From Bacteroidota bacterium (GTDB lineage: Bacteria; Bacteroidota; Rhodothermia; Rhodothermales; Bin80), in contig JAPPGC010000080.1 in assembly GCA_028875125.1 (NCBI GenBank), forward strand, positions 1 to 39,370: a DNA stretch of 39,370 bases, written 5' to 3'. The notes under the pieces are model-generated. The model was not told where the DNA came from, ran no database searches, and saw nothing but the letters and a program-made list of their open reading frames with translations. Every line of letters starts with the position of its first letter. Position 1 is the stretch's first letter. Shown here piece by piece: positions 8,170 to 17,011 of this stretch. The translations under genes and the position numbers were made by a program.

Positions 8170-10581
8170 ATGTTTAACTATTACCTGCCGCCGCCTGGTT
8201 CAAGCTATCCGTGGTGGCCAGCCTGGCATCCCAGTGGGGAAAGAATTGCTTTCAGTATGCATGGCACGCTCTGGTCGCTGGACCTGGCTACGGGCGTGGC
8301 CCAAGAGCTCGTAAGCAGACCCGAGTATTTATCATCGCCCGCCTGGCATCCTGATGGCAAGCAGCTCGCGTTTATTGCCGACGATGGGGAAGCGATTAAT
8401 CTGTATTTGCTGGATCAGTCTGATAGTACAGTGATGGCCCTGACCGAAGGGCGGCATTTGAATCTGGACCCTGCATGGAGCCCGGATGGCACGCAGTTGG
8501 CCTATGTGTCCACAGCGCCCAACGGCTATTTCAATGTGAAAATTCGCACTTTTTCGGACGGATCAGAAATTTCCGTGACCAACGACAATTCCTTTGGGCG
8601 ACCCAGGTTGTATTTCGGCGAATATGACTTGCACATCCAGCCGGCGTGGCATTCTGGCGCGGACAGCCTGCTCATTTTATCCAATCATGGCATTGCGCTG
8701 GGATCCGGCGGCGTGTTTGCGATTCCTGCCACTTCGGATGCCATGAATCACGCACGACTGGTGCACAAGGAGGAAACGCTGTATCGCACGCGGGCCGATA
8801 TATCTCCAGATGGTACCCGCTTTGTGTACAGTTCTCATTTGGGCGGACAATTCAACAATCTCTTCGTACTTCCGGTACTGGGCGGGGAGCCGTATAAACT
8901 AACCTTTGGCACCTGGGACAGCTTCCACCCCCGCTTTTCTCCCGACGGTCACCAAATCGTCTATCTGTCGAATCAACATGGCTTGCCGAAGCTGCGTATG
9001 CTAGAGACTTTCGGCGGCAAAGATGAGGAAATCACCATCGAATCATGGCAGTGGATCGGTGATGTAGGCCAGGTACATGTTACGGTGGTAGATGATGCCA
9101 CCGGTCGCGTGTTGCCAGCCCGCATTTACACCTGGGCCAGCGATGGTAAGACCTACACGCCGCCTGACACTTACCAGCGGCAGGGTCGGATGACGGAACA
9201 TTTCTTTCATACTGATGGAAGCTACACGCAAATAGTTCCAGCCGGACCCTACACGGTTGAGGCCGTTCACGGGTTTGAGTATCATCCTGCTGCGGTCACG
9301 GTAGAGGTCATGCCGGAAGAATTGACGGAAGTAACCTTGCGACTGCGTCGCATGGCAGACCTCAAATCACACCACTGGTATAGTGGCGACAACCATGTCC
9401 ACATGAACTATGCCGGCAATCTCCGGAACACCCCGGAGAATCTCGTGGCTATGGCACGGGCGGAAGATCTGGATGTAATCGGAGAGCTCATTGCCAACAA
9501 GGACAATCGCATTCTGGACTATCAGTACTTCACGGGCAGGCCGCATCCACTTACGGACTCAAGCATCGTGCTGTACTTCAATGAGGAGTACCGTCCTCCG
9601 TTCTATGGCCACGTTTCCTTCATCAATCTAACCGAGCATCTGATATCTCCGTTCACCACCGGATACGAAGGAACAGCAATCGAAAGTCTGTATCCCAGTA
9701 ACACGCAGATGTTTAGGCTGGCCCGAGAGCAGGGAGCCCTTAATGCCTATGTCCATCCCTATTGGGGTAACGAGGATCCGCTGGACACGAACCTGGGCGT
9801 GGCCAAGGCTTTCCCGGTGGATTTGGCCCTGGGCGTGTTGGACTATCATGAATTGGTTTCGGGAGCGGGTTGGGCCGCCTACCACGTCTGGCATCAGGCA
9901 CTCAGAAATGGATTCAATCTCCCCGCTGTGGGAGGGGAGGACGCCATCAGCAGCCTGCATCGCACCGCGATTATTGGCCAGGTACGCGCCTATGCCTACA
10001 TGCCGAACGGATTAAGCTGGGATGCTTGGCTGCATGCGATTCGGTCTGGTGACATGTTCGTCACCAACGGCCCCTTGCTTGACCTTGAAGTTGACGGGAT
10101 ATCTATGGGAGACACATTGCAATTGGATGCGAGTGTCCAGTCGGTAACGGTCTCCGGACAAGTCCAGTCTATTGTCCCGCTGGATCAGATTGAGTTGGTC
10201 GCAGGAGGGCATGTAGTCAGTCTGGGGCCTGTATCGTCAAATGCTGACGGTACGCAGTTCACGTTCAGTCAGAAGGTAAACATTGAGTCCAGTACCTGGC
10301 TTACCCTGCAGGCCGCCTCGGCGTCACCCATACATCCGATTGATGACAGATTCGTCCAGGCAACCACCAATCCCGTATGGATTCTAAAAGAGGGTAAGCC
10401 GGTACGGTCGTCAAGTGCTGCCGAGTACTTCATCCGCTGGATTGACAAATTGTCGGTTATGGCCAACGACCATCCAGGCTGGCGTTCTGAAGCCGAGCGC
10501 TTGCATGTCCTTGGCGAATTTGCCGAGGCCCGCCGCGTTTACGAATCCCGTCTACAAGAGGCCCTTGAATTGGGCCGCTAA
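8170..10581 (+). CDS. TolB-like propeller fused to a CehA/McbA-type PHP metallohydrolase (probably a pseudogene 8029-10581)
   Basis: 803 aa from ATG 8170; the ancestral gene started near 8029 and is cut by a stop in its signal peptide. Residues ~15-280 contain six PD40/TolB-like blades (PAWHPSGERIAFS, PAWHPDGKQLAF, PAWSPDGTQLAYV, PAWHSGADSL, DISPDGTRFVY, PRFSPDGHQIVY). A carboxypeptidase-regulatory-like beta domain follows (~300-400), then a PHP-type metal-binding domain starting at GDNHVHMNY, with YVHPYW and GGEDAIS later. The family is normally exported. If translation restarts at 8170 the product lacks the signal peptide and about 24 mature residues and would stay in the cytoplasm. It converges with the PIG-L pseudogene, stop codons 1 bp apart. 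Substrate unknown; the neighbours suggest a role in sugar or glycoside use. Confidence 0.8.
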   Translation: MFNYYLPPPGSSYPWWPAWHPSGERIAFSMHGTLWSLDLATGVAQELVSRPEYLSSPAWHPDGKQLAFIADDGEAINLYLLDQSDSTVMALTEGRHLNLDPAWSPDGTQLAYVSTAPNGYFNVKIRTFSDGSEISVTNDNSFGRPRLYFGEYDLHIQPAWHSGADSLLILSNHGIALGSGGVFAIPATSDAMNHARLVHKEETLYRTRADISPDGTRFVYSSHLGGQFNNLFVLPVLGGEPYKLTFGTWDSFHPRFSPDGHQIVYLSNQHGLPKLRMLETFGGKDEEITIESWQWIGDVGQVHVTVVDDATGRVLPARIYTWASDGKTYTPPDTYQRQGRMTEHFFHTDGSYTQIVPAGPYTVEAVHGFEYHPAAVTVEVMPEELTEVTLRLRRMADLKSHHWYSGDNHVHMNYAGNLRNTPENLVAMARAEDLDVIGELIANKDNRILDYQYFTGRPHPLTDSSIVLYFNEEYRPPFYGHVSFINLTEHLISPFTTGYEGTAIESLYPSNTQMFRLAREQGALNAYVHPYWGNEDPLDTNLGVAKAFPVDLALGVLDYHELVSGAGWAAYHVWHQALRNGFNLPAVGGEDAISSLHRTAIIGQVRAYAYMPNGLSWDAWLHAIRSGDMFVTNGPLLDLEVDGISMGDTLQLDASVQSVTVSGQVQSIVPLDQIELVAGGHVVSLGPVSSNADGTQFTFSQKVNIESSTWLTLQAASASPIHPIDDRFVQATTNPVWILKEGKPVRSSSAAEYFIRWIDKLSVMANDHPGWRSEAERLHVLGEFAEARRVYESRLQEALELGR

Positions 10582-10582
10582 G

Positions 10583-10951
10583 TTACAGTGACAACAGATT
10601 GGCAAACAGGCGATACGCCCCGGCAACCGCATAGGGCAGCTGGCGGTGGAACGCGAGTGCACAATATGTATAGTGTCCCTGGCCGTATTCCGCCGTTAGA
10701 AATGCGCCCCTTTGCGGATCCTGACCGGTGTCATGGGTTTCGATGAGTGCCGAATAGGCCTCATCCCATTCCGTAAAGAATTTGGATCCGCGCTGCTCCA
10801 CCCAACCGTCAAAATCGGCCGCTGTAATGGCATTGGGGACCGTGATAACAGGATGGTCTGGGGCGAGAATCGTAACGGGTGCGTCCTTCTCGGATACCTC
10901 CTCGGCATCCCGAGGCAACCGGGCTGAAATCGGTGCCATCTGCTCTGGCAC
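10583..10951 (-). CDS. PIG-L fragment 3: C-terminal tail
   Basis: 122 residues after the TAG, beginning at an internal non-ATG start (MPEQMAPISARLP). It completes the amidotransferase-like domain, with an AEYGQGHYTYCAL segment typical of the end of these proteins. Translation on its own is unlikely. Confidence 0.5.
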   Translation of the reverse strand: MPEQMAPISARLPRDAEEVSEKDAPVTILAPDHPVITVPNAITAADFDGWVEQRGSKFFTEWDEAYSALIETHDTGQDPQRGAFLTAEYGQGHYTYCALAFHRQLPYAVAGAYRLFANLLSL

Positions 10952-10957
10952 AAATTC

Positions 10958-12820
10958 CTATGTCTGATACAATACAATCAGGTTGCCACCTGCATGGGCA
11001 TAGTCCATAAGCCTCCGGTTGTAGGTAAGCAAGTCCTGCCGCACTGCATAGGCCCGTGTTCCGACCATAATCACATCATAGGAATCCAAATCACCGCTGG
11101 CCAAGTCCGCTTCCTGAAGCAAAGTAACATGAGCACCCAATTGCTCAATTCCCGAGGGAACCTCATCGCCGACACCCATGACGTAGCCCACATTCAAACC
11201 CGCGGCAACTTCCACATTGAGTCCACTGACCAAAGTAGTGGCATCGCGGAACAGGTAGCGTGTTTCCATATCTCTATTACGGATAACCTGGTAGCCCCCA
11301 CTGATACGGGCGTCGCCGATCTGGGCAATGGCGCGGACTTCATATTCCTCGCCCGCTTGCAATGTTGGCACAGCTACATCAAAGGAAAACGTATGACGTT
11401 CTCCCGCTTGTGCGAAGGACAAGTCGTAACCGGCCGGATCGGCCGTCCATCCCTCGGGAAGGCCGAGCTGCAACAGGCCCTGCGTGCCACCGGCAACATT
11501 GTTAATGACCTCAGTATCCACTGTAAAAAGACTGCCGCCTTCCTGGGGGATAACGATTCGCTGCGCAGGTACCACATTGACGGCCACCGCTGGCATAACC
11601 TGAAGTTTTCTCATGACAAACCCATAGGGCAGGTCTGCTTCACGGGTTTTCACGTCCCGCATCAGCATAACAGGCACGCCCAGGACCTCCATCGTAGCGG
11701 TTACGCGTAAGCTGGCGGGTCGGGTAGGCCGATGAATCCACATGGGCTCACGCCACTGGAAGTGGTTTTCCTTGACACTTGACCGAAAGAAGTAGGGACG
11801 GGCATAGGGAACATTCTCCGGAACGGTAGCGGTAAACATCACTTGGTGATAGGGTGCTGATTGCCGGGTGTCCGACTCAATCTGCCAATCGTCTGCGGTC
11901 AATCCCGACGGATCGTCAATGGCCAGCATCACACCGTCAGCCTCGATTGCCGACGGATTATACAAGCGTGCATGCACCTCAAAGGTCTGGCCACGGACGA
12001 CTGGCCCCATTGTGCTGGGTGCTTGCCAGAAGCTTACCGCCGCCGGCGTGCCTGGCGGCTGTGCTGTCGCAGTAAGGGTAATGCCCATCGCCGTGGTTAT
12101 GGCATGCTGGAATTGCTGCTCCTTAATTCGCAGCATAAAGGCGGTTTCTGAGTCGGATGGGAGCAAGTTCAGCAGTGCCCTGATCTGATCAAGGCCAGCG
12201 ATTAGGTGGCCAACGACTGCTGCCGGACTACTCGGCTTGAGCGCCGTCATGGCCTCATGCACATGCATGGCTATTCCTGCCAAAAGGTCTGTTGCGCCCG
12301 CTGGGGGCATTTCGCCCGTCAGTTCAAATAAGCCTCCCAGCGAGACGTCCAGTCCATCAAAGATACCTTCTTCCGGTGCGGGGCCGGGCTCGGACAGGCG
12401 TTCATAGTAATAGGGAACCGGTCCCATACTGGATCGCGATCGTCCGCTGGTTTGTGAACGCTGAAGACTTAGGCCATAAACGCCAAAGTTGTAATAGGAA
12501 TCTCCGATCCACGGGCTGTGCTGTCCGGCATCAAAGTTGATACACCAAGGTTGGTTTTCGCGTACGCCGCCACGATATGATTTGCGCACGGTCCACGGCC
12601 GCAGACCTTCTTCGGTAATCTGTTCGGGAAACCGGTCTGGATCAGCTGCCGCCGCGACCGCGTCAGAGGTCAGTCCGCCAATAGCCTGATGATTGCCGTG
12701 CCCGTCTCGCACGGACCCGTGGAATCTACTGATGACCACAAGCGGCCGATTCGTCCGAATTATCCGCACCATATCGGAGAGCAGGCACTCTGTGTCCCAG
12801 CTTTTGAGCGATTCTTCCAA
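10958..12820 (-). CDS. PIG-L fragment 2: rest of deacetylase and beta-sandwich domains
   Basis: 620 residues readable from an internal start codon at 12820 (MEESLKSWD) to the TAG. It carries the HxxH-type motif (GHGNHQA), a helical linker, Ig-like domains (~260-500) and most of the amidotransferase-like C-terminus. This start is simply the first one after the upstream stop; any independent translation would give a protein with no AHPDDE motif and no export signal. Confidence 0.65.
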   Translation of the reverse strand: MEESLKSWDTECLLSDMVRIIRTNRPLVVISRFHGSVRDGHGNHQAIGGLTSDAVAAAADPDRFPEQITEEGLRPWTVRKSYRGGVRENQPWCINFDAGQHSPWIGDSYYNFGVYGLSLQRSQTSGRSRSSMGPVPYYYERLSEPGPAPEEGIFDGLDVSLGGLFELTGEMPPAGATDLLAGIAMHVHEAMTALKPSSPAAVVGHLIAGLDQIRALLNLLPSDSETAFMLRIKEQQFQHAITTAMGITLTATAQPPGTPAAVSFWQAPSTMGPVVRGQTFEVHARLYNPSAIEADGVMLAIDDPSGLTADDWQIESDTRQSAPYHQVMFTATVPENVPYARPYFFRSSVKENHFQWREPMWIHRPTRPASLRVTATMEVLGVPVMLMRDVKTREADLPYGFVMRKLQVMPAVAVNVVPAQRIVIPQEGGSLFTVDTEVINNVAGGTQGLLQLGLPEGWTADPAGYDLSFAQAGERHTFSFDVAVPTLQAGEEYEVRAIAQIGDARISGGYQVIRNRDMETRYLFRDATTLVSGLNVEVAAGLNVGYVMGVGDEVPSGIEQLGAHVTLLQEADLASGDLDSYDVIMVGTRAYAVRQDLLTYNRRLMDYAHAGGNLIVLYQT

Positions 12821-12880
12821 TGTCTTGGAATATCCGTAATCCGCAGCACTGGAAAAATAGAGGTCGTCGAGTCCATAATA

Positions 12881-13243
12881 TCAACCGGCAAGGCGTAGCT
12901 CTTCAGTTCGGATCAATCCCAGGCCGTCGAATAATTCAGGGCCGATGGCATTGGCACCAGCTTCCCCGCGATTGACCGAGAAAAGCGCCACTCGTGCACC
13001 GACTCCTCGGCTCAAGTACGTAAGCAGTCCGGCATGTTCATCATCCGGATGGGCTACGGTATGCAGCATACTGCCGGTAGTAGACAGCTTTAGCAGTTGT
13101 TGCCACAACCCCGAACTTCCCCGGTCCACGTCCAGAAGGTTTCCGCCTTCGGTATCCAAGGTGCTCAAGAGTACAGATTCTTGAGCCAAAGTCACAGAAG
13201 AGCAGAATAAACAGGCTACAAATAGGATGGTCAAGCGGCACAT
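12881..13243 (-). CDS. PIG-L fragment 1: signal peptide and AHPDDEH motif
   Basis: The 120 residues translated before the TGA: export signal, about 40 linker residues and the first metal-binding half of the deacetylase domain, ending [10 protein letters not shown]. The product lacks the second metal site and cannot fold as a complete enzyme. The next codons after the stop (YYGLDDLYFSSAADYGYSK) continue the family sequence without interruption. Confidence 0.7.
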   Translation of the reverse strand: MCRLTILFVACLFCSSVTLAQESVLLSTLDTEGGNLLDVDRGSSGLWQQLLKLSTTGSMLHTVAHPDDEHAGLLTYLSRGVGARVALFSVNRGEAGANAIGPELFDGLGLIRTEELRLAG

Positions 13244-13298
13244 GAGTTGGCAAAATTATGGTGAATAGCTGCAGAATCAATCTAGCTGGCAACGATAG

Positions 13299-15101
13299 CT
13301 ATCCTGTGCTTGGCGCATGGTCCTCAGTAGCTTGCAGCGCAACCTTTACGGTGGCCACTGCGCCCAGGGCAGCTACAATAAGCAGCAGAACACCACTCAA
13401 GGTGCGTCCGGTAACCAGATAGCCAATACCCAGGAGGCTGGACCATAAGAAGATGACGCCCAGGGCCCAAGCCATCCAGCGTTTCCACGCCGCCGGATCG
13501 GGGCTGCCGCCAGGTACGATTTTGGCGATAGGTCCCCACCACCCCCCGGGGCGAACGCGCTCATAGAAAGCGACCAGTCGGGATTCTGAGTCGGGCTTCG
13601 TGGTCAGGGCCACAATCACCCATATGACAGAGCAAGCTACCAAAATGGCAATAGCCCGAATAAAGTCATACTCTCCGCTGTAGAATGTCTGCATGGCAGC
13701 AAGCGAAGATCCACCTAGCAGACCGGTGCCCTCTAGCACACGGATCCAAAGGAATCCGTTGGCAAACACGAACGAGGCCAGGATGGCAGAGATTTCAGCC
13801 CAGGCATTGATTCGCCACCAGTACCATCGCATCAGCCATACAACAGCCAAGCCTGCCGTGATCTCAATCACATAGATCCACCCGCGTTCGATGGATTCCA
13901 TTTGCCAGGCGGTGATGGCCGCCAGCGTGACCAAAACGAGCACGGCCCCGCGCGAGGCCACTACGTAGTGACGTTCAGTAGCATCTTTACGAACGAACCT
14001 CCGGTAGACATCATTAACGAGATAGGAGGCCCCCCAGCACAAATGGGTGTCCATGGTACTCATGAAGGCAGCCAGAAATGATGCAACCATCAGCCCCTTG
14101 AGTCCCGCAGGCATCAGTTCACCGATCATCATGGGGTAGGCCAGTTCGGGATCGGCCGCCAGTTCAGGCCCAGCCAATGCAAGCGGAAATATGAGCAACG
14201 AACCCAAGCCGACAATAATCCAGGGCCAGGTCATCAGTACCGTGCCGGCAAAGCTGAACCAAAGCGCACCTAGCAGGGATTGTTTTTCGTCTTTCGTCGC
14301 GAAGAGCCGTTGGGCAATGTATCCGTCTCCCTGGCCGCTTCGAGTCCACAAGACAAAGATAAGCAGGAAAAAACTCACAGCTTCCAGGGAGCTCAGGTGG
14401 GCAGGGTTGGGAATGATGTCCAGTGTGGCCGGATTGTCGCTGATATTGGCAATCTGATTGGCCATTTCTGCTGGACCGCCAAGTTGATGCAAGACGATGC
14501 CTGCCAAAATGACGGTGCCCAGGATTCCGGTAGTAAATTGCAACAGATCCGTAACGACCACGCCCCAAAGCCCGCTGGCAACGGTGTAGACCATGGCCAG
14601 CGCAATACACACCACCAAAGTTACTTCGGGCTCCCAGCCCAACAGCACCTGGCTGAATTTGATCATGGCCAGCATCACCCAGCCCATGACCACGCAATTC
14701 TTCAGTACGCCTTGATAGACGGCCGAGAATCCGCGAAGCAGCGCGGCGGGCCGCCCGGAATACCGCAATTCAATGAACTCGGCATCGGTAATGATGCGGG
14801 CCCGCCGCCACATACGGGCATAGAAGAACACTAGCATCATAATGCCGGCGGCCTCATACCACCACAGCCAGTTACCGAATATTCCGTTGGTCCTCACCAA
14901 TGAAGAGGTGACCAGTGGTGCGTCCGTCGCAAACCATGTTGCTGCAATGGATGTGCCGGCTATCCACCAGGGGAGGCTGCGGCCAGCCACGAAAAAATCC
15001 TCAACACTGCCCCCTGCTTTTCGCGTAAACCACAGGCCGACCACCGCCGTTACGACCCCGTATGCGGCAATGACAATCCAGTCAAGAAGGACGAGCTGCA
15101 T
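13299..15101 (-). CDS. Sodium:solute symporter (SSS family)
   Basis: 600 aa, apparently intact, with about 13-15 hydrophobic segments in the LeuT-fold arrangement of SSS carriers. Family features include the N-terminal DFFVAGRSLPWWIAGTS stretch after TM1, FIELRYSGRPAALLRGFSA, and the ASFLAAFMSTMDTHLCWGASY segment that contributes to the sodium site. Such carriers import sugars, amino acids or vitamins with Na+. Its place in front of a deacetylase and near GH4 makes a (amino)sugar or glycoside the likeliest substrate (inference). It starts at ATG 15101 and is followed after 55 bp by the PIG-L pseudogene. It is the only large gene of that pair without a stop codon in frame. Confidence 0.88.
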   Translation of the reverse strand: MQLVLLDWIVIAAYGVVTAVVGLWFTRKAGGSVEDFFVAGRSLPWWIAGTSIAATWFATDAPLVTSSLVRTNGIFGNWLWWYEAAGIMMLVFFYARMWRRARIITDAEFIELRYSGRPAALLRGFSAVYQGVLKNCVVMGWVMLAMIKFSQVLLGWEPEVTLVVCIALAMVYTVASGLWGVVVTDLLQFTTGILGTVILAGIVLHQLGGPAEMANQIANISDNPATLDIIPNPAHLSSLEAVSFFLLIFVLWTRSGQGDGYIAQRLFATKDEKQSLLGALWFSFAGTVLMTWPWIIVGLGSLLIFPLALAGPELAADPELAYPMMIGELMPAGLKGLMVASFLAAFMSTMDTHLCWGASYLVNDVYRRFVRKDATERHYVVASRGAVLVLVTLAAITAWQMESIERGWIYVIEITAGLAVVWLMRWYWWRINAWAEISAILASFVFANGFLWIRVLEGTGLLGGSSLAAMQTFYSGEYDFIRAIAILVACSVIWVIVALTTKPDSESRLVAFYERVRPGGWWGPIAKIVPGGSPDPAAWKRWMAWALGVIFLWSSLLGIGYLVTGRTLSGVLLLIVAALGAVATVKVALQATEDHAPSTG

Positions 15102-15555
15102 GCAAATTGGCGTTGGATTGTCAATCTAATTTACAATTCACAGAGCATTAATGGCGGGTAACTGACCCGGACTTCGCACCGGCCCTGCGAAATCGGCTTT
15201 TTGGGATGAATAATGACCGAATCATCTTCCCCACAGGAAAGTCAAACAGAGCCGGGAAAAGGTCAGTAGCGCAGACTCCTGCAAGCCGTCGCCCGAGCGC
15301 AAGCTGCATCGGGGATAAACCGTAAATCAAACCGACCATAGGGGCGATGTCATGCCATCGTTAACCACTTGACTCTACAAGCCAGGGGAGGGATGAATAC
15401 TATGGGCTAGTATCTTTTCAACCTGATTGTTGATTGACGATTCTTAGTATCTTGATCCTTGACTCTTGTTAACCTAGTCACTGACTCCCGATTTATCTAA
15501 CCACTTGGTAAAGAGATCAGGATTTCGAGGCTATTCTGACGTGTTGAATTTATTC
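15102..15555. other. Intergenic, no convincing gene; holds the right boundary of the island
   Basis: About 450 bp upstream of the symporter and of the 4-TM gene. A 63-codon minus-strand frame (15148-15339) is unrecognised and I do not call it. From about 15404 the sequence belongs to duplication copy B and resembles the spacers at 168-233 and 3868-3933. The promoter of the symporter gene should lie near 15102-15200, but no clear -35/-10 pair stands out. Confidence 0.5.
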
Positions 15556-16485
15556 ATGGGATATATCCATTCAGTTTTTCTGACCATATCAGCGTTGGCC
15601 TATTTACTGCTACTGTTTGATTTAGGTGATTCTTCTGGAACGGTTCTGCAGGCGGCCAGGATCATTCTGATATTACTGGCCCTAGTATTACTGGGGTGCC
15701 TTGTACTTCGCGTTGGGCCTGAAGTCCAATCAAAAGTACTCAAGGCCGCTCAAATTATAGCAGTTATTATGTCCGCAGTATACTACTATTTGCTGTGGAG
15801 TGCCGGTTTTTTTGCCGGACTGGAAATCGAGATTGGCCTTTTCAGGTGGCTTGTGCGCGCGCTTGCTCCGATATTGGGGTACACGTTTCTCTCCCTTGCC
15901 GTACGCACTTTAAACCGTAAAATCAGGACGTTGAGTCAGGTGGGGCGGTTACGTGATTGAGACTGAGACGTTTGTCAGGCAGATCAGAAAAACGACGCCT
16001 TCCCTTGAGTAGATACTCTAGAAGAATTAGCCCCCGATAAGAGGGGAGTGCCGTTGCCTCCATTGGTTGGGAGTAATTCGATCGCTTCCGATGTGCATCC
16101 ACATACCCGCGGATGACTGCCCGGGTTCGCCTCCATTTTCCACCTAACAGCCACGCCAGGGCCACTGAATGATCCAGTATGATCCGCCCGAGAAGTACTG
16201 CTCTAAAGTGGCTAGGAGGAAGGTTTTTATATAGCATCAGAAGACTGTTGCGGATGTTGTAATAGAGCTTGCGCTCGTTCTCACGAGGCAATGTCGCACC
16301 GCCGATGTGATAAACTTGACTTTCTGGAACCACTCCAATCTCGTGGCCCGCCCGGCGGAGTCGCCAGCAGAGGTCAATTTCCTCCATATGGAGGCCAAAG
16401 GTCTCGTCAAGGAGCCCTATTGTGTCAAGTGCACTTCGGCGAAGTAACATAGCCGCACCACTTGCCCAATCGGTACGCACGGGCA
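15404..16485 (+). repeat. Segmental duplication copy B (intact locus)
   Basis: Partner of 3872-4960. It contains the full 4-TM protein gene, and the 3' half of the intact glycosyltransferase; that gene continues beyond the repeat boundary at 16485 to its start at 16972. The 38-bp overlap between the two converging genes is present in both copies. Confidence 0.9.
15556..15960 (+). CDS. Small four-helix membrane protein, DUF4293-like
   Basis: 134 aa from ATG 15556; TTG 15505 would add 17 residues with no signal-like character and is not present as an open frame start in copy A. Four hydrophobic segments are visible: residues ~4-22, 31-52, 60-90 and 99-118. The C-terminus ends in a basic stretch finishing VGRLRD, resembling the conserved R-rich end of the Bacteroidota DUF4293 family, which also has about this length and topology. 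The function of that family is unknown to me. It converges on the glycosyltransferase gene, overlapping it by 38 bp at the 3' ends. Confidence 0.75.
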   Translation: MGYIHSVFLTISALAYLLLLFDLGDSSGTVLQAARIILILLALVLLGCLVLRVGPEVQSKVLKAAQIIAVIMSAVYYYLLWSAGFFAGLEIEIGLFRWLVRALAPILGYTFLSLAVRTLNRKIRTLSQVGRLRD

Positions 16486-16972
16486 TGTCATACTGGCCTG
16501 AATCTTGCTCAGTGTAGTCAAAAATACGACCGCGAGCCAGAGGATATCCAAGTCGATCAAGGTACCCTCCGCAAGCTCCAGCGTATTCAAAATGATCCCG
16601 GCGACTGAATTGCAGGATCTTGGGTTGGAGTGCTGCAAAAGACGGGTTGCTTTCGGCAAACGATACGAGTGGCTGCAGCCAGTTTTCAGGAACGGCTACA
16701 TCATTGTTGAGGAGTACGATATAGTCCGCAGTAACCTCCCGAATCGCTTCATTATTCCCACGGCTGAAAAGCCAGTTTTCCGGGTGACGAATGATGCGGA
16801 TCCGGGGGAATTGGCCCGCTATCCATTCACTGGACCCGTCCGAGGAATTATTGTCCGCAAAAACAATTTCCAAGTTGGGCCAGCTCGTCTGCGCTACCGT
16901 TGGCAAGCATTTTTGGAGGATAGGCAGTGCGTTGTAAGAAACAATGATGACTGCCACGCGAGGAGTCCGCAT
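15923..16972 (-). CDS. Family 2 glycosyltransferase
   Basis: 349 aa. GT-A fold: N-terminal VAVIIVSYNALP (residues 6-17), FADNNSSDGS (~38-47), the DXD-equivalent LLNNDV (~87-92), then ASGAAMLLRR and the MEEIDLCWR acceptor/catalytic segment (~170-205). The layout matches rhamnosyl-transferase-like GT2 enzymes that extend cell-surface polysaccharide or lipopolysaccharide; donor and acceptor are unknown. C-terminal ~120 residues are amphipathic with a possible membrane-associated helix (DHSVALAWLLGGKW). It is the last gene of the minus-strand trp/lipoprotein cluster, 39 bp after the DUF4296 gene. A truncated copy lies at 4398-4961. Confidence 0.9.
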   Translation of the reverse strand: MRTPRVAVIIVSYNALPILQKCLPTVAQTSWPNLEIVFADNNSSDGSSEWIAGQFPRIRIIRHPENWLFSRGNNEAIREVTADYIVLLNNDVAVPENWLQPLVSFAESNPSFAALQPKILQFSRRDHFEYAGACGGYLDRLGYPLARGRIFDYTEQDSGQYDMPVRTDWASGAAMLLRRSALDTIGLLDETFGLHMEEIDLCWRLRRAGHEIGVVPESQVYHIGGATLPRENERKLYYNIRNSLLMLYKNLPPSHFRAVLLGRIILDHSVALAWLLGGKWRRTRAVIRGYVDAHRKRSNYSQPMEATALPSYRGLILLEYLLKGRRRFSDLPDKRLSLNHVTAPPDSTS

Positions 16973-17011
16973 AAGGAAATTCCGGGACGAAACTGAGAAC
17001 GAAAGAGGTAA

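Larger units (their letters stand above)
10583..13243 (-). pseudogene. PIG-L family deacetylase, two in-frame stop codons
   Basis: One continuous 887-codon frame interrupted by TGA at 12881-12883 (codon 121) and TAG at 10958-10960 (codon 762), with no frameshift. The signal peptide ([14 protein letters not shown]...LAQ) is followed by the PIG-L zinc motif AHPDDEH (residues 64-70) and, past the first stop, the second metal motif RDGHGNHQA. Next come two or three beta-sandwich domains and a C-terminal class I amidotransferase/ThuA-like domain (YDVIMVGTRAY, GGNLIVLYQT). PIG-L enzymes remove N-acetyl groups from glycans or glycolipids. The reading frame is well kept around both stops, so inactivation is recent. 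It lies 55 bp behind the symporter gene in the same direction and was probably co-transcribed. Confidence 0.88.

Noticed and set aside
8029-13243. Stop codon recoding to explain interrupted genes
   Set aside because: TAA, TGA and TAG all occur as interruptions in this region, while neighbouring intact genes use all of them as normal ends; nonsense mutation is simpler.
15148-15339. 63-aa minus-strand open frame as a gene
   Set aside because: Short, no recognisable family and no supporting context; left as intergenic.
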